From Clostridia bacterium (lineage in GTDB: Bacteria > Bacillota_A > Clostridia > Peptostreptococcales > Anaerovoracaceae), in NCBI GenBank assembly GCA_024403175.1, contig JAKSSI010000056.1, forward strand, positions 1 through 7,822: a stretch of 7,822 nt of DNA. The letters are read 5' to 3'. The notes below the pieces were generated by a model, which saw only the letters and a program-made list of their open reading frames with translations, made no database searches and was not told where the DNA came from. The translations under genes and the position numbers were made by a program. This document shows positions 1 to 6,367 of this stretch, piece after piece; within the stretch, counting starts at the first letter, position 1; each line of letters begins with the position of its first letter.

Positions 1-866
1 TCAATGATAAGGTCCATGCTAGAAAGTCTTTGAATGGAATCATTTACTCTATCCCATCCGTCTTCTTCCAGATTACCTGTTCTAATGCGATTTGAATCAA
101 CTCTTGCATCCATTGCAATAAGTCTCTGACCCAGCTGGGTCTTGCTCATTTCCCAGGAGAAGATAACTACTCTCTTGTCATCTTGCATTGCAACATTTTG
201 CGCAATGTTTAAAGCAAATGCAGTTTTACCCATAGATGGTCGAGCTGCAAGAATAACAAGGTCTGACTTTTGAAGACCTGCTGTCATTCTATCCAAATCA
301 ACAAATCCAGTTGGAACACCAGGCAGCTTATTTCCGTTTCTTTCAGCCTCTCTGATTTGCTCAAGATTCAGTTTTAATACGTCTTGAATTGTAGAGAAAT
401 CATTTGTCTGTCGTTTTTGAGCAATGTCATAAATAACAGTCTCTGCATTATCAAGAAGTGTGCTGCTTTCAATCTTTTCGTTAAAGCTGTTATCGATGAT
501 AGTTGAAGCTGCAGAGATAAGCTTTCTGTTTACAGCTTTGTCAGCCACAATTTTTGCATAGCTAACTGCATTTGCAGATGTAGGTGCAAAACCAGAAAGT
601 TCTGCAACATAGCTTCTGCCGCCTGCTGCCTCTAAAGCTTTTCTAACTCTAAGCTGTTCTACAACAGTAACCAAATCGATAGGTTCGCCTTTTGCATAAA
701 GATCTGTCATGGCTGCGTAGATTTCTTTATGGGCATTAGAATAAAAATCGTCTGCCTTTACTACGTCGGAGACTTTAAAGAAAGCCTCGCTGTCCATGAG
801 TGCTGCGCCGAGCACGCTTTTTTCCGCGTCGTCATTATGAGGCGGGATTCTTTCTGCCAGTGCCAT
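1..866 (-). CDS. dnaB: Replicative DNA helicase DnaB (N-terminal 288 codons; truncated by window edge)
   Basis: This is the hexameric ATP-driven helicase that unwinds DNA at the replication fork and contacts primase. Translating the minus strand from the ATG at 866-864 gives an uninterrupted frame to the left edge, so the 3' part lies outside. The all-helical N-terminal (primase/collar) domain spans about residues 5-105, opening with the typical IPPHNDDAEKSVLGA. A linker follows, and the RecA-like ATPase starts near 183 (GVPTGFVDLD). Walker A is ARPSMGKT at 208-215, with K214 and T215 in place, and the FSxEM motif is at 236-240. That motif reads FSWEM where most DnaB proteins have FSLEM. Walker B, the DNA-binding loops and any intein would lie beyond the window. 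The start is supported by AAGGA nine bases upstream, inside the end of rplI, and only 2 bases separate it from the rplI stop. Identity is very secure; the usual full length is about 440-460 residues. Confidence 0.97.
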   Translation of the reverse strand, partial: MALAERIPPHNDDAEKSVLGAALMDSEAFFKVSDVVKADDFYSNAHKEIYAAMTDLYAKGEPIDLVTVVEQLRVRKALEAAGGRSYVAELSGFAPTSANAVSYAKIVADKAVNRKLISAASTIIDNSFNEKIESSTLLDNAETVIYDIAQKRQTNDFSTIQDVLKLNLEQIREAERNGNKLPGVPTGFVDLDRMTAGLQKSDLVILAARPSMGKTAFALNIAQNVAMQDDKRVVIFSWEMSKTQLGQRLIAMDARVDSNRIRTGNLEEDGWDRVNDSIQRLSSMDLII

Positions 867-868
867 TC

Positions 869-1318
869 TTATAATTCCTTAACGTTTACCTTAAGTGCTG
901 CTGTTACGCCCTGATAGAGCTTAAGTGTAACTTTTGTTTCTCCGATGGACTTAATAGGATCCTTAAGTTCAATCTTCTTCTTGTCTAAATCTATTTTGTA
1001 TGTAGCCTTGAATGCATCAGCAATGTTCTGGGAAGTGATAGCGCCGAAGAGTCTTCCGCCTTCACCAGCCTTTGCAGTAAGTTCTACTGCTGGGCCTTCT
1101 TCAACCTTCTTCTTGATGTCTTCTGCTACCTGCTTATCGATTGCACGCTGTGCTTCGATTTCAGCACGCTTTCTTTCAAGAGCCTTAAGGTTTGCATCTG
1201 TTGCTTCCATGCAAAGCTTCTTTGGGAGAAGCATATTTCTTACATAACCATCGGAAGCCTTTACAACTTCGCCTGCCTTACCAAGGCCTTTAACGTCTTT
1301 TAATAAAATAACTTGCAT
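869..1318 (-). CDS. rplI: 50S ribosomal protein L9
   Basis: L9 binds 23S rRNA at the base of the L1 stalk with its N-terminal domain and helps maintain reading-frame fidelity. The 149-residue protein matches the usual family length. The N-terminal domain (about 1-40) carries the L9 signature: glycines at 11, 13 and 16, then GYVRN at 24-28 and [11 protein letters not shown] to residue 40. A long, highly charged helix runs about 41-75 ([11 protein letters not shown] and onward). The C-terminal domain holds the [16 protein letters not shown] stretch at 88-103 and ends [12 protein letters not shown]. The ATG at 1318-1316 has AGGAG eight bases upstream. The gene sits between gdpP and dnaB, as in Bacillus and many other Firmicutes, and is very probably cotranscribed with both. 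No domain is missing. A 100-codon open frame on the opposite strand here is a codon-bias shadow. Confidence 0.97.
   Translation of the reverse strand: MQVILLKDVKGLGKAGEVVKASDGYVRNMLLPKKLCMEATDANLKALERKRAEIEAQRAIDKQVAEDIKKKVEEGPAVELTAKAGEGGRLFGAITSQNIADAFKATYKIDLDKKKIELKDPIKSIGETKVTLKLYQGVTAALKVNVKEL
876..880 (-). promoter_or_regulatory. Shine-Dalgarno site of dnaB inside the rplI 3' end
   Basis: Read on the minus strand, this is AAGGA, nine bases before the dnaB ATG. It lies within the last codons of rplI, so ribosomes finishing rplI pass over it and restart 2 bases after the rplI stop (TAA-GA-ATG). This supports the chosen dnaB start and suggests coupled translation. Confidence 0.75.
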
Positions 1319-1326
1319 AACTATAT

Positions 1327-1331
1327 CTCCT
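1327..1331 (-). promoter_or_regulatory. Shine-Dalgarno site of rplI, overlapping the gdpP stop codon
   Basis: On the minus strand this is AGGAG, eight bases before the rplI ATG. It shares two bases with the gdpP stop codon (TAG at 1332-1330). Ribosomes terminating on gdpP would therefore cover the rplI initiation site. Confidence 0.8.
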
Positions 1332-3300
1332 ATAAAATTTCTTCTTTTCTCATGATGTTAACAATTTGAGCAATTGCTTCTTCAGGGCTTGTGTCTACCT
1401 GCGCTGCTGCAACATTCTGATGTCCGCCTCCGCCAAGCTGTTCCATAATTACCTGAACATTTATTGTGCTAGAAGATCTTGCTGAAACTGTTGTAAAGTC
1501 TTCAGCTCTTCCTGCTACAAATGCAGCCTCAACACCTATCATGTCGAGAAGTTCATCTGCAGCCTGTGCACAAATAACTTGCATTGCCTTATCGCTATCT
1601 CTTGTATAAGCTACAGCTACACCGTTTGAAAGAATTTCTGCACTTGCAATGATTGCAGCTTTCTTTTGGTAGAGCTCTAAGCGCATCTTGAAGTAATTCT
1701 TAATAACCTTGTTGTCTGCACCGTACTTTTTACGGAATGCAGCTGCATCGAAGGTTCTGGCACCAGCATTAGTAGTGAAGTTCTTTGTATCAAGTGTAAT
1801 ACCCGCCAAAAGAAGTTCTGCCACCTGCTTATTAATCTGACCCTTACCACCGGAGTACTGAAGAATTTCAGTAACAAGTTCTGATGTAGAGCTTGCATAA
1901 ACTTCCATGTGAGTAAGCATAGTATTTTCAATTGCATTAGCAGATTTTCTGTGATGATCAATTAATGCAATTCTGCTTGCCTTATCAATAAGTTCAGGAC
2001 ATTCGGAAATTGCCTGAATATGATGGTCTGCCACGATAAGCAGTGTAGAAGGACTTACATTTGCCAAAGCTACTTCGTGAGAAATAATCTTATATTCTTC
2101 GTTCTTGGCAATATGCTTATAAGCTTCTTCAATTCCTTCAGAAGGCTCATTTAAAACAACAGCTGCTGGCTTTCCAATATTCTTACAAAGCATATATAAA
2201 CCAAGTGCTGCGCCGAAAGCATCGAGGTCTGGATTTGAATGACCCATAATGATTACTTTGTCGGATGCTTCTATTGCAGATAAAAGCTGATGAGCAATTA
2301 CACGGCTTCTACCTTTGTTTCTCTTTTCAACAGCAGGAAGTGTTCCGCCAAAGTATCTAGTGTCGCCGCCCTTTGTTCTAATTACAGCTTGGTCGCCGCC
2401 GCGGGCTAGAGCTAAGTCTATAGCTTCTTCTGCAAATTCCTGAAGTTCTGTAAGTTCGGCATCGCCTACACCAATACCAATTGAAACTGTTGTAGGGAAC
2501 TCAGCCTTTGTCTGAATCTCGTGCATAGTATCGAGAATCGGGAACTTTTCTTTTGTGAGCTGATTGATATATTTTGCTTCCAGTGTCAGGGAGTAGCGGC
2601 TTGCCTTAACCTTTGCAATAGCGGCATTCATTTGAAGTGCCCAGTTATGAATTGCACGGTCGATTTCGGCTGCTATTGTTGACTGCTCTTCGGTTGGAGC
2701 ACTGGAGATAAGTTCATCGTAGTTATCGATATCTACGATAACCTGGCAAGCACGGCTTTCGCTATAGAGTTGTCTTAAAGTTTCTCTCTCTGTAACATCC
2801 TGCCAGAAAAGCATTCTTGCCATACTGCCATCATGACGCTGAATAACAGAAGCATTAACTGTGTAATGTTTATCTCCAATCATTATTTCTTCGCAAGTAG
2901 CATCTTTATCGAAGAAGAGATTTATAAATCTGCTTCCTACTTGCTCATCAAACATTTCCTGAGATTCAAATACTTCTGCAAACTTATCATTAGACCAAGC
3001 AAGTCTTCCGTTCTTATCTACAAGGCAGATAAGAATCGGAGAATCGTTTGCAAAAGACTTTGACATTTCATCAAGTTGTTGCTGAAGATCTACTGTGATT
3101 TTTGAAATTGCTTTTCTTGCAGTTTTTTCACTGTACATTAAGTGGAACAAGCGAACAGCAATTGCAAGGAGAATAAATGCAATTCCAAAATACATATATG
3201 GCTTTTTGAAAAGAACTGTTACAACACCCATAACCATCATGACAATAAAGTCGATTAAGATGATTGGGTTTATTGTTTTGTTAAGTAATTTCTTTATCAT
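1330..3300 (-). CDS. gdpP: Cyclic-di-AMP phosphodiesterase GdpP (YybT family, membrane PAS-GGDEF-DHH protein)
   Basis: GdpP hydrolyses c-di-AMP to pApA at the membrane, lowering a messenger that governs potassium and osmolyte transport and cell-wall stress tolerance. The 656-residue protein is close to the B. subtilis family member. Two membrane segments lie at about 13-30 and 35-54. A PAS domain spans about 83-170; in B. subtilis this domain binds heme. A degenerate GGDEF domain spans about 184-308, and the GGDEF loop position reads roughly SRYSLTL, so cyclase activity is not expected. The DHH domain carries H354-x-x-P-D358-x-D360, D425, D448-H449-H450 and D504 (all expected metal ligands). 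DHHA1 has GGGGH at 623-627. Motif II reads VADHH rather than the VDTH I recall from Bacillus GdpP, though the aspartate is kept. The ATG has GGAG five bases upstream. It is first in the gdpP-rplI-dnaB operon and divergent from tatD. Confidence 0.95.
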   Translation of the reverse strand: MIKKLLNKTINPIILIDFIVMMVMGVVTVLFKKPYMYFGIAFILLAIAVRLFHLMYSEKTARKAISKITVDLQQQLDEMSKSFANDSPILICLVDKNGRLAWSNDKFAEVFESQEMFDEQVGSRFINLFFDKDATCEEIMIGDKHYTVNASVIQRHDGSMARMLFWQDVTERETLRQLYSESRACQVIVDIDNYDELISSAPTEEQSTIAAEIDRAIHNWALQMNAAIAKVKASRYSLTLEAKYINQLTKEKFPILDTMHEIQTKAEFPTTVSIGIGVGDAELTELQEFAEEAIDLALARGGDQAVIRTKGGDTRYFGGTLPAVEKRNKGRSRVIAHQLLSAIEASDKVIIMGHSNPDLDAFGAALGLYMLCKNIGKPAAVVLNEPSEGIEEAYKHIAKNEEYKIISHEVALANVSPSTLLIVADHHIQAISECPELIDKASRIALIDHHRKSANAIENTMLTHMEVYASSTSELVTEILQYSGGKGQINKQVAELLLAGITLDTKNFTTNAGARTFDAAAFRKKYGADNKVIKNYFKMRLELYQKKAAIIASAEILSNGVAVAYTRDSDKAMQVICAQAADELLDMIGVEAAFVAGRAEDFTTVSARSSSTINVQVIMEQLGGGGHQNVAAAQVDTSPEEAIAQIVNIMRKEEIL

Positions 3301-3305
3301 AAAAA

Positions 3306-3309
3306 CTCC
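3306..3309 (-). promoter_or_regulatory. Shine-Dalgarno site of gdpP
   Basis: On the minus strand this is GGAG, five T residues before the ATG at 3300-3298. It supports the annotated start, whose first residues (MIKKLLNK) directly precede membrane segment 1. Confidence 0.7.
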
Positions 3310-3338
3310 ATCTAATTTATCGAATAAAATGACATATT

Positions 3339-3367
3339 ATTATACCATAATAGCCCTTTGGTTTCAT
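3339..3367 (-). promoter_or_regulatory. Extended -10 promoter for gdpP-rplI-dnaB
   Basis: Read on the minus strand, TATAAT (3344-3339) is preceded by TGG, giving the extended -10 element TGGTATAAT. Exactly 17 bases further upstream is ATGAAA (3367-3362), matching four of six bases of TTGACA. The predicted transcription start is near 3332, leaving a leader of about 30 bases that contains the gdpP Shine-Dalgarno. This is by far the best housekeeping sigma-factor match on this strand of the intergenic region. No riboswitch would fit in so short a leader. Confidence 0.72.
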
Positions 3368-3390
3368 ATATATTATATATAATTATATTA
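3366..3390. promoter_or_regulatory. A/T-only tract with 12-bp palindrome between the divergent promoters
   Basis: Twenty-five consecutive A/T bases lie just upstream of the gdpP -35 element. They include the perfect palindrome ATTATATATAAT at 3372-3383. Possible roles are an UP element for RNA polymerase alpha subunits, a bend, or a repressor site. Alternating A/T sequence forms palindromes easily by chance, so a dedicated operator is only a possibility. The rest of the intergenic region (3391-3436) shows one further TATAAT (3415-3420) without a credible -35, and no RNA gene or attenuator. Confidence 0.3.
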
Positions 3391-3456
3391 AAGATGATTT
3401 TGTCTCCAAATTTTTATAATTTTCGCTTTCCTTAGAGGTACTTAATCGCTTTAGTG

Positions 3457-3465
3457 TGTTATAAT
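3457..3465 (+). promoter_or_regulatory. Extended -10 promoter for tatD-alr-tilS-MATE, abutting the start codon
   Basis: TGT followed by TATAAT (3460-3465) forms a perfect extended -10 element. The -35 position 17 bases upstream reads GGTACT, only two matches to consensus, which is common when an extended -10 is present. The predicted transcription start is about 3471-3474, at or within three bases of the tatD ATG (3474). A second TATAAT at 3415-3420 lacks both the TG extension and a good -35, and could only be a minor upstream start. Confidence 0.65.
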
Positions 3466-3473
3466 ACATTGTT

Positions 3474-4283
3474 ATGAAAAATTTATTTGATTCACATTGT
3501 CATATATACGACGAAAGATATAACGAGCCTATCGAAGAAGGTGGCCTCGGAGGCTTTGATGTTTTGATTTCCCAAATTGAGAAATCTAACATTAAGTTTA
3601 TTGCTGATATTGGCACAGATGTTTACACTTGCCGAAAAGTGGCTGAAAACGTTGAAAAATACAGCTTTTGCTATGGTGTTGTAGGCTACTATCCAGGAGA
3701 TGTTCACCTAATTACAGATGCGATTTGGGATGAAGTATTCGGCCTCTACGAAAATAATGAAAAAATCGTAGCCATAGGTGAAATAGGCCTTGATTATCAC
3801 GACCCAGAAAACTATCCGGACAAAGAAACTCAGCAGTTCTGGTTTAGAAAGCAGCTTAGAAAGGCTGTAGAACTCAATGCACCTGTTTGCATTCACTCAA
3901 GAGATGCAGATCAGGACAGTTTTAATATCCTAAAAGAAGAGGCTTTAGGCAAAATTCCAGTACTTCTTCACTGCTTCTCCGGATCTTTAGAGCTGGCAAA
4001 ACAGTATGTAAAGCTTGGGGCATACATTTCAATTGGAGGTCCTGTAACCTTTAAAAATGCAAGGCACAGCGCCGAAGTGGCAGCTAATATTCCCCTCGAC
4101 CGCCTGCTTATTGAAACAGACGCTCCTTACCTTACACCTGTTCCATACAGAGGAAAGCTTAATATGCCTCAGTATGTGGAATACACTGCAAGAAAGATTG
4201 CAGAGCTTAGAGGTATAAGCTATGAAGAAGTTGCGCAGGCAACATTTGAAAATGCCTGCCGTTTCTACAGAATCAATGCGTAA
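3474..4283 (+). CDS. tatD: TatD family metal-dependent hydrolase (probable DNase)
   Basis: TatD proteins are cytoplasmic two-metal TIM-barrel hydrolases of the amidohydrolase superfamily; characterised members are 3'-5' DNA exonucleases. The metal-site residues are in the expected order: H8 and H10 (DSHCH), E103 (GEIGLDY), H141 (CIHSRDA), H166 (LLHCFSG) and D216 (ETDAPYL). The length of 269 is slightly above the common ~255, partly from a Gly-rich stretch near 22-28. The usual GxHPH motif reads GYYPG at 71-75, so both its histidines are lost. The start is firmly bounded: an in-frame TAA lies at 3462-3464, and the HxH motif begins seven residues after the ATG. No Shine-Dalgarno precedes it, and the -10 element ends only eight bases upstream, suggesting a leaderless message. 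It is first in its operon. I am confident of the family; the physiological substrate is not deducible here. Confidence 0.93.
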   Translation: MKNLFDSHCHIYDERYNEPIEEGGLGGFDVLISQIEKSNIKFIADIGTDVYTCRKVAENVEKYSFCYGVVGYYPGDVHLITDAIWDEVFGLYENNEKIVAIGEIGLDYHDPENYPDKETQQFWFRKQLRKAVELNAPVCIHSRDADQDSFNILKEEALGKIPVLLHCFSGSLELAKQYVKLGAYISIGGPVTFKNARHSAEVAANIPLDRLLIETDAPYLTPVPYRGKLNMPQYVEYTARKIAELRGISYEEVAQATFENACRFYRINA

Positions 4284-4294
4284 AATTTATTATA

Positions 4295-4300
4295 AAAGGA
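4295..4300 (+). promoter_or_regulatory. Shine-Dalgarno site of alr
   Basis: AAAGGA sits seven bases before the alr ATG, within the 24-base gap after tatD. It is a good conventional site, in contrast to tatD, which has none. No promoter or terminator hairpin is visible in this gap, so alr is likely read from the tatD transcript. Confidence 0.75.
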
Positions 4301-4307
4301 AAAAATT

Positions 4308-5417
4308 ATGAGAACAAAGCTTACTGTTAGTTTAGACAAGATTAAATACAACTTAAATGTGGTAAAAGAGCAGCTTCCACAGGGTTGCAAAATTATAGCT
4401 GTAGTTAAGGCAAATGCTTATGGCCATGGAGATGTTCCTGTTGCATCCTATGTTGAAAAAGAATGCGACGTGCACATGTTTGCTGTGGCAAGTCTTGGAG
4501 AAGCTCTTTCCTTAAGAAAAGGCGGTATCAAGAAAGACATTATCGTTCTTTCCTATGTCGACCCAGAAGATTTAGATACAGCCATTGAAAACAATGTAAC
4601 CCTTGCAATTATAAGCCCTGAGCACGCTATTGCTGTATCCGACAAGGCTGTTGCGCTTGACAAGAGACCAAAGGTTCATCTTAAGCTTAATACCGGTATG
4701 AACAGAGTTGGTTTTGAATGCAAAACATTCAAGCAGCTTATGGCAATTGCCGGCGTTTATAAGCTTCCTAACTTAAACTTTACAGGAATCTTTTCTCATT
4801 TCTCATCTTCTGATGATACATCTAAGGGTGCAGATCCTTATACAAAGCTTCAGCTTGAAAGATTCTCTAAGGTTATGGCTTATCTCTCCGAACGCGGTGT
4901 AGACCCTGGCCTTAAGCACATTTCAAACTCCGGTGCAATTGGCAAGTATCCACAGGCACGATTTGATGCTGTAAGATGTGGAGCCTTAATGTATGGATAT
5001 AACACAGCATTCGATGCAAAGCTTCCTGTTGTTCCTGTAATGACATGGACAGCTGCAATCTCTACAGTAAGAACTATCGATTTTGGTGATGCAGTTTCCT
5101 ACTCTAGAAGATTTGTTGCAAAGGAACCTACAAAGATTGCTACGCTTTGCGTAGGATATGCAGATGGACTTCCAAGAATCCTTACAAACAAGGGAACCGT
5201 AATTATCAATGGTGTTAAGTGCCCAAGCGTTGGTTCTATTTGTATGGACCAGATGATGGTAAACGTAAGCAATGTACCAGGCGAAATTAAGATGGGCGAC
5301 GAAGCTATCATTATCGGTGAGGGTCAGACAGCAGACGATTTAGCTGAAGACGCAGGTAGCTGCATGCACGATATTCTTTCATCTATCGCAGCTCGCGTTG
5401 AAAGAGAATATATTTAA
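4308..5417 (+). CDS. alr: Alanine racemase
   Basis: This is a PLP-dependent fold-type III racemase that interconverts L- and D-alanine in the cytosol, supplying D-Ala for peptidoglycan stem peptides and teichoic acid alanylation. The 369-residue protein has an N-terminal TIM barrel and a C-terminal beta domain from about residue 240. The PLP lysine is K34 in VVKANAYGHG. R133 lies in NTGMNRVGF, the HISNSG motif is at 204-209, and R223 lies in VRCGALMYG. The second catalytic base is Y265 in DAVSYSRRF, and the substrate loop CMDQMM is at 312-317. Both catalytic residues are present, so the enzyme should be active. The GYADG motif continues LPR rather than the common YPR, a mild change. The start follows a good Shine-Dalgarno. 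The stop codon overlaps the tilS start by one base (TAATG). A spore- or catabolism-specific paralogue cannot be excluded without the rest of the genome. Confidence 0.96.
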   Translation: MRTKLTVSLDKIKYNLNVVKEQLPQGCKIIAVVKANAYGHGDVPVASYVEKECDVHMFAVASLGEALSLRKGGIKKDIIVLSYVDPEDLDTAIENNVTLAIISPEHAIAVSDKAVALDKRPKVHLKLNTGMNRVGFECKTFKQLMAIAGVYKLPNLNFTGIFSHFSSSDDTSKGADPYTKLQLERFSKVMAYLSERGVDPGLKHISNSGAIGKYPQARFDAVRCGALMYGYNTAFDAKLPVVPVMTWTAAISTVRTIDFGDAVSYSRRFVAKEPTKIATLCVGYADGLPRILTNKGTVIINGVKCPSVGSICMDQMMVNVSNVPGEIKMGDEAIIIGEGQTADDLAEDAGSCMHDILSSIAARVEREYI

Positions 5418-6367
5418 TGGATTTAAAACTGAAAGTAAGAAAAACAATTGAATCTAACGCCCTTATTGAAAAAGGCGATAAAGTGGTACTCGGTTTATCC
5501 GGAGGCCCTGATTCTGTTTGTCTGCTTTCTATTCTTTCAAAACTTCAGAACACTTTTGATTTTCAACTTTTTGCATTCCACGTTAATCATTCCATTCGAG
5601 GCCTTGAGGCCGATGGCGACGAAAGTTATGCAAAAGAACTTTGTGAACAGCTAGGTGTAAACTTTGCTTCCGTAAAAATTGATGTTCCAGCTCTTTCTAA
5701 AAAGAACAAGAAGACTGAAGAAGAAATGGGCAGAGAGGTTCGCATAGAAGAAATCGGAAAGTTTGCAAAGCAAGTTGGTGCAAATAAAATTGCACTTGCT
5801 CACAACAAGAACGACCAAGCCGAAACTGTTCTTATGCGCATAATTAGAGGCACTGGGGTTCATGGGCTTTGCGCTATGGAATACAAAAGAGAAGATGGTA
5901 TTATAAGACCTCTTCTTGATGCCGATAGAAGTGAAATTGAAAGTTACTGCGAAAAAGAAAGTTTAAATCCACACATCGACAGAACCAATAACGAAACAGA
6001 ATATACAAGAAATAAAATTCGTTTAGAACTGCTTCCTAAAATTGCTGAAGACTTTAACCCGGCAATTGTTGACGCACTGGTAAGATTATCAGCAAATGCA
6101 AAAGCAGACGATGCAGCTCTAAACAAAATTGCAGAAGAAAGTAAAACAACTTCTGTAAAAGAACTTGCACAAATGGATGATGCACTTTTTACAAGAGTTA
6201 TTAATCTCTTGCTAAAGGATGCAGGTCTTTATGAAGATATATCAGCGGTTCATATTAATGCCCTTAAATCCGCAGTACAGAAAAATGTCGGCGGCAAGGT
6301 AATTGAGTTTCCTAAAGGGTACCGCGCAAAAATAGAAAAAGGAAAGGTAATTATTATACATGGATAG
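5417..6367 (+). CDS. tilS: tRNA(Ile)-lysidine synthase TilS, short form
   Basis: TilS adenylates C34 of the CAU-anticodon tRNA-Ile and replaces it with lysine, so the tRNA reads AUA and is charged with isoleucine. It is normally essential. The PP-loop ATP motif is SGGPDS at 28-33. Other family blocks are HVNHSIRG (55-62), R106/R109 in the EEEMGREVR helix, LAHNKNDQAET (127-137), IIRPLLD (162-168) and the DRTNNETEYTRNKIR block (188-202). A TilS substrate-binding-like region follows and the protein ends at KGKVIIIHG, residue 316. Bacillus and E. coli TilS run to about 430-470 residues with an extra C-terminal tRNA-binding domain; this protein lacks it, like the short Aquifex-type enzyme as I recall it. 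The ATG overlaps the alr stop (TAATG) with only a weak AAAGAG site ten bases upstream, so translation is probably coupled. The 3' end overlaps the MATE gene by eight bases. Confidence 0.94.
   Translation: MDLKLKVRKTIESNALIEKGDKVVLGLSGGPDSVCLLSILSKLQNTFDFQLFAFHVNHSIRGLEADGDESYAKELCEQLGVNFASVKIDVPALSKKNKKTEEEMGREVRIEEIGKFAKQVGANKIALAHNKNDQAETVLMRIIRGTGVHGLCAMEYKREDGIIRPLLDADRSEIESYCEKESLNPHIDRTNNETEYTRNKIRLELLPKIAEDFNPAIVDALVRLSANAKADDAALNKIAEESKTTSVKELAQMDDALFTRVINLLLKDAGLYEDISAVHINALKSAVQKNVGGKVIEFPKGYRAKIEKGKVIIIHG
6343..6347 (+). promoter_or_regulatory. Shine-Dalgarno-like site of the MATE gene inside tilS, at long spacing
   Basis: AAAGG lies 12 bases before the ATG at 6360, longer than the usual 5-9. 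No better-placed start exists: an in-frame TAA at 6348-6350 bars extension upstream, and the conserved MATE N-terminus begins directly after this ATG. Coupling through the ATGGATAG overlap with the tilS stop may compensate. Confidence 0.5.

Noticed and set aside
945..1247. 100-codon open frame on the plus strand, antisense to rplI
   Set aside because: It lies wholly inside rplI, has low-complexity Ser/Phe/Ala-rich composition typical of an antisense shadow, and has no convincing ribosome site.
2380..2750. GGDEF-like domain of GdpP as an active diguanylate cyclase
   Set aside because: The GGDEF signature is absent at the expected loop. The GGDQAVIR string near residue 301 is the usual end of the degenerate domain in GdpP proteins, not a catalytic site.
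3301..3338. Riboswitch or attenuator (for example a c-di-AMP riboswitch) in the gdpP leader
   Set aside because: The predicted leader is only about 30 bases, with no hairpin or T-run, too short for such an element.
3378..3420. Extra TATAAT matches at 3378-3383 and 3415-3420 on the plus strand as main tatD promoters
   Set aside because: They sit in A/T-only or T-rich sequence, lack the TG extension and have no recognisable -35. The 3457-3465 element is clearly better.
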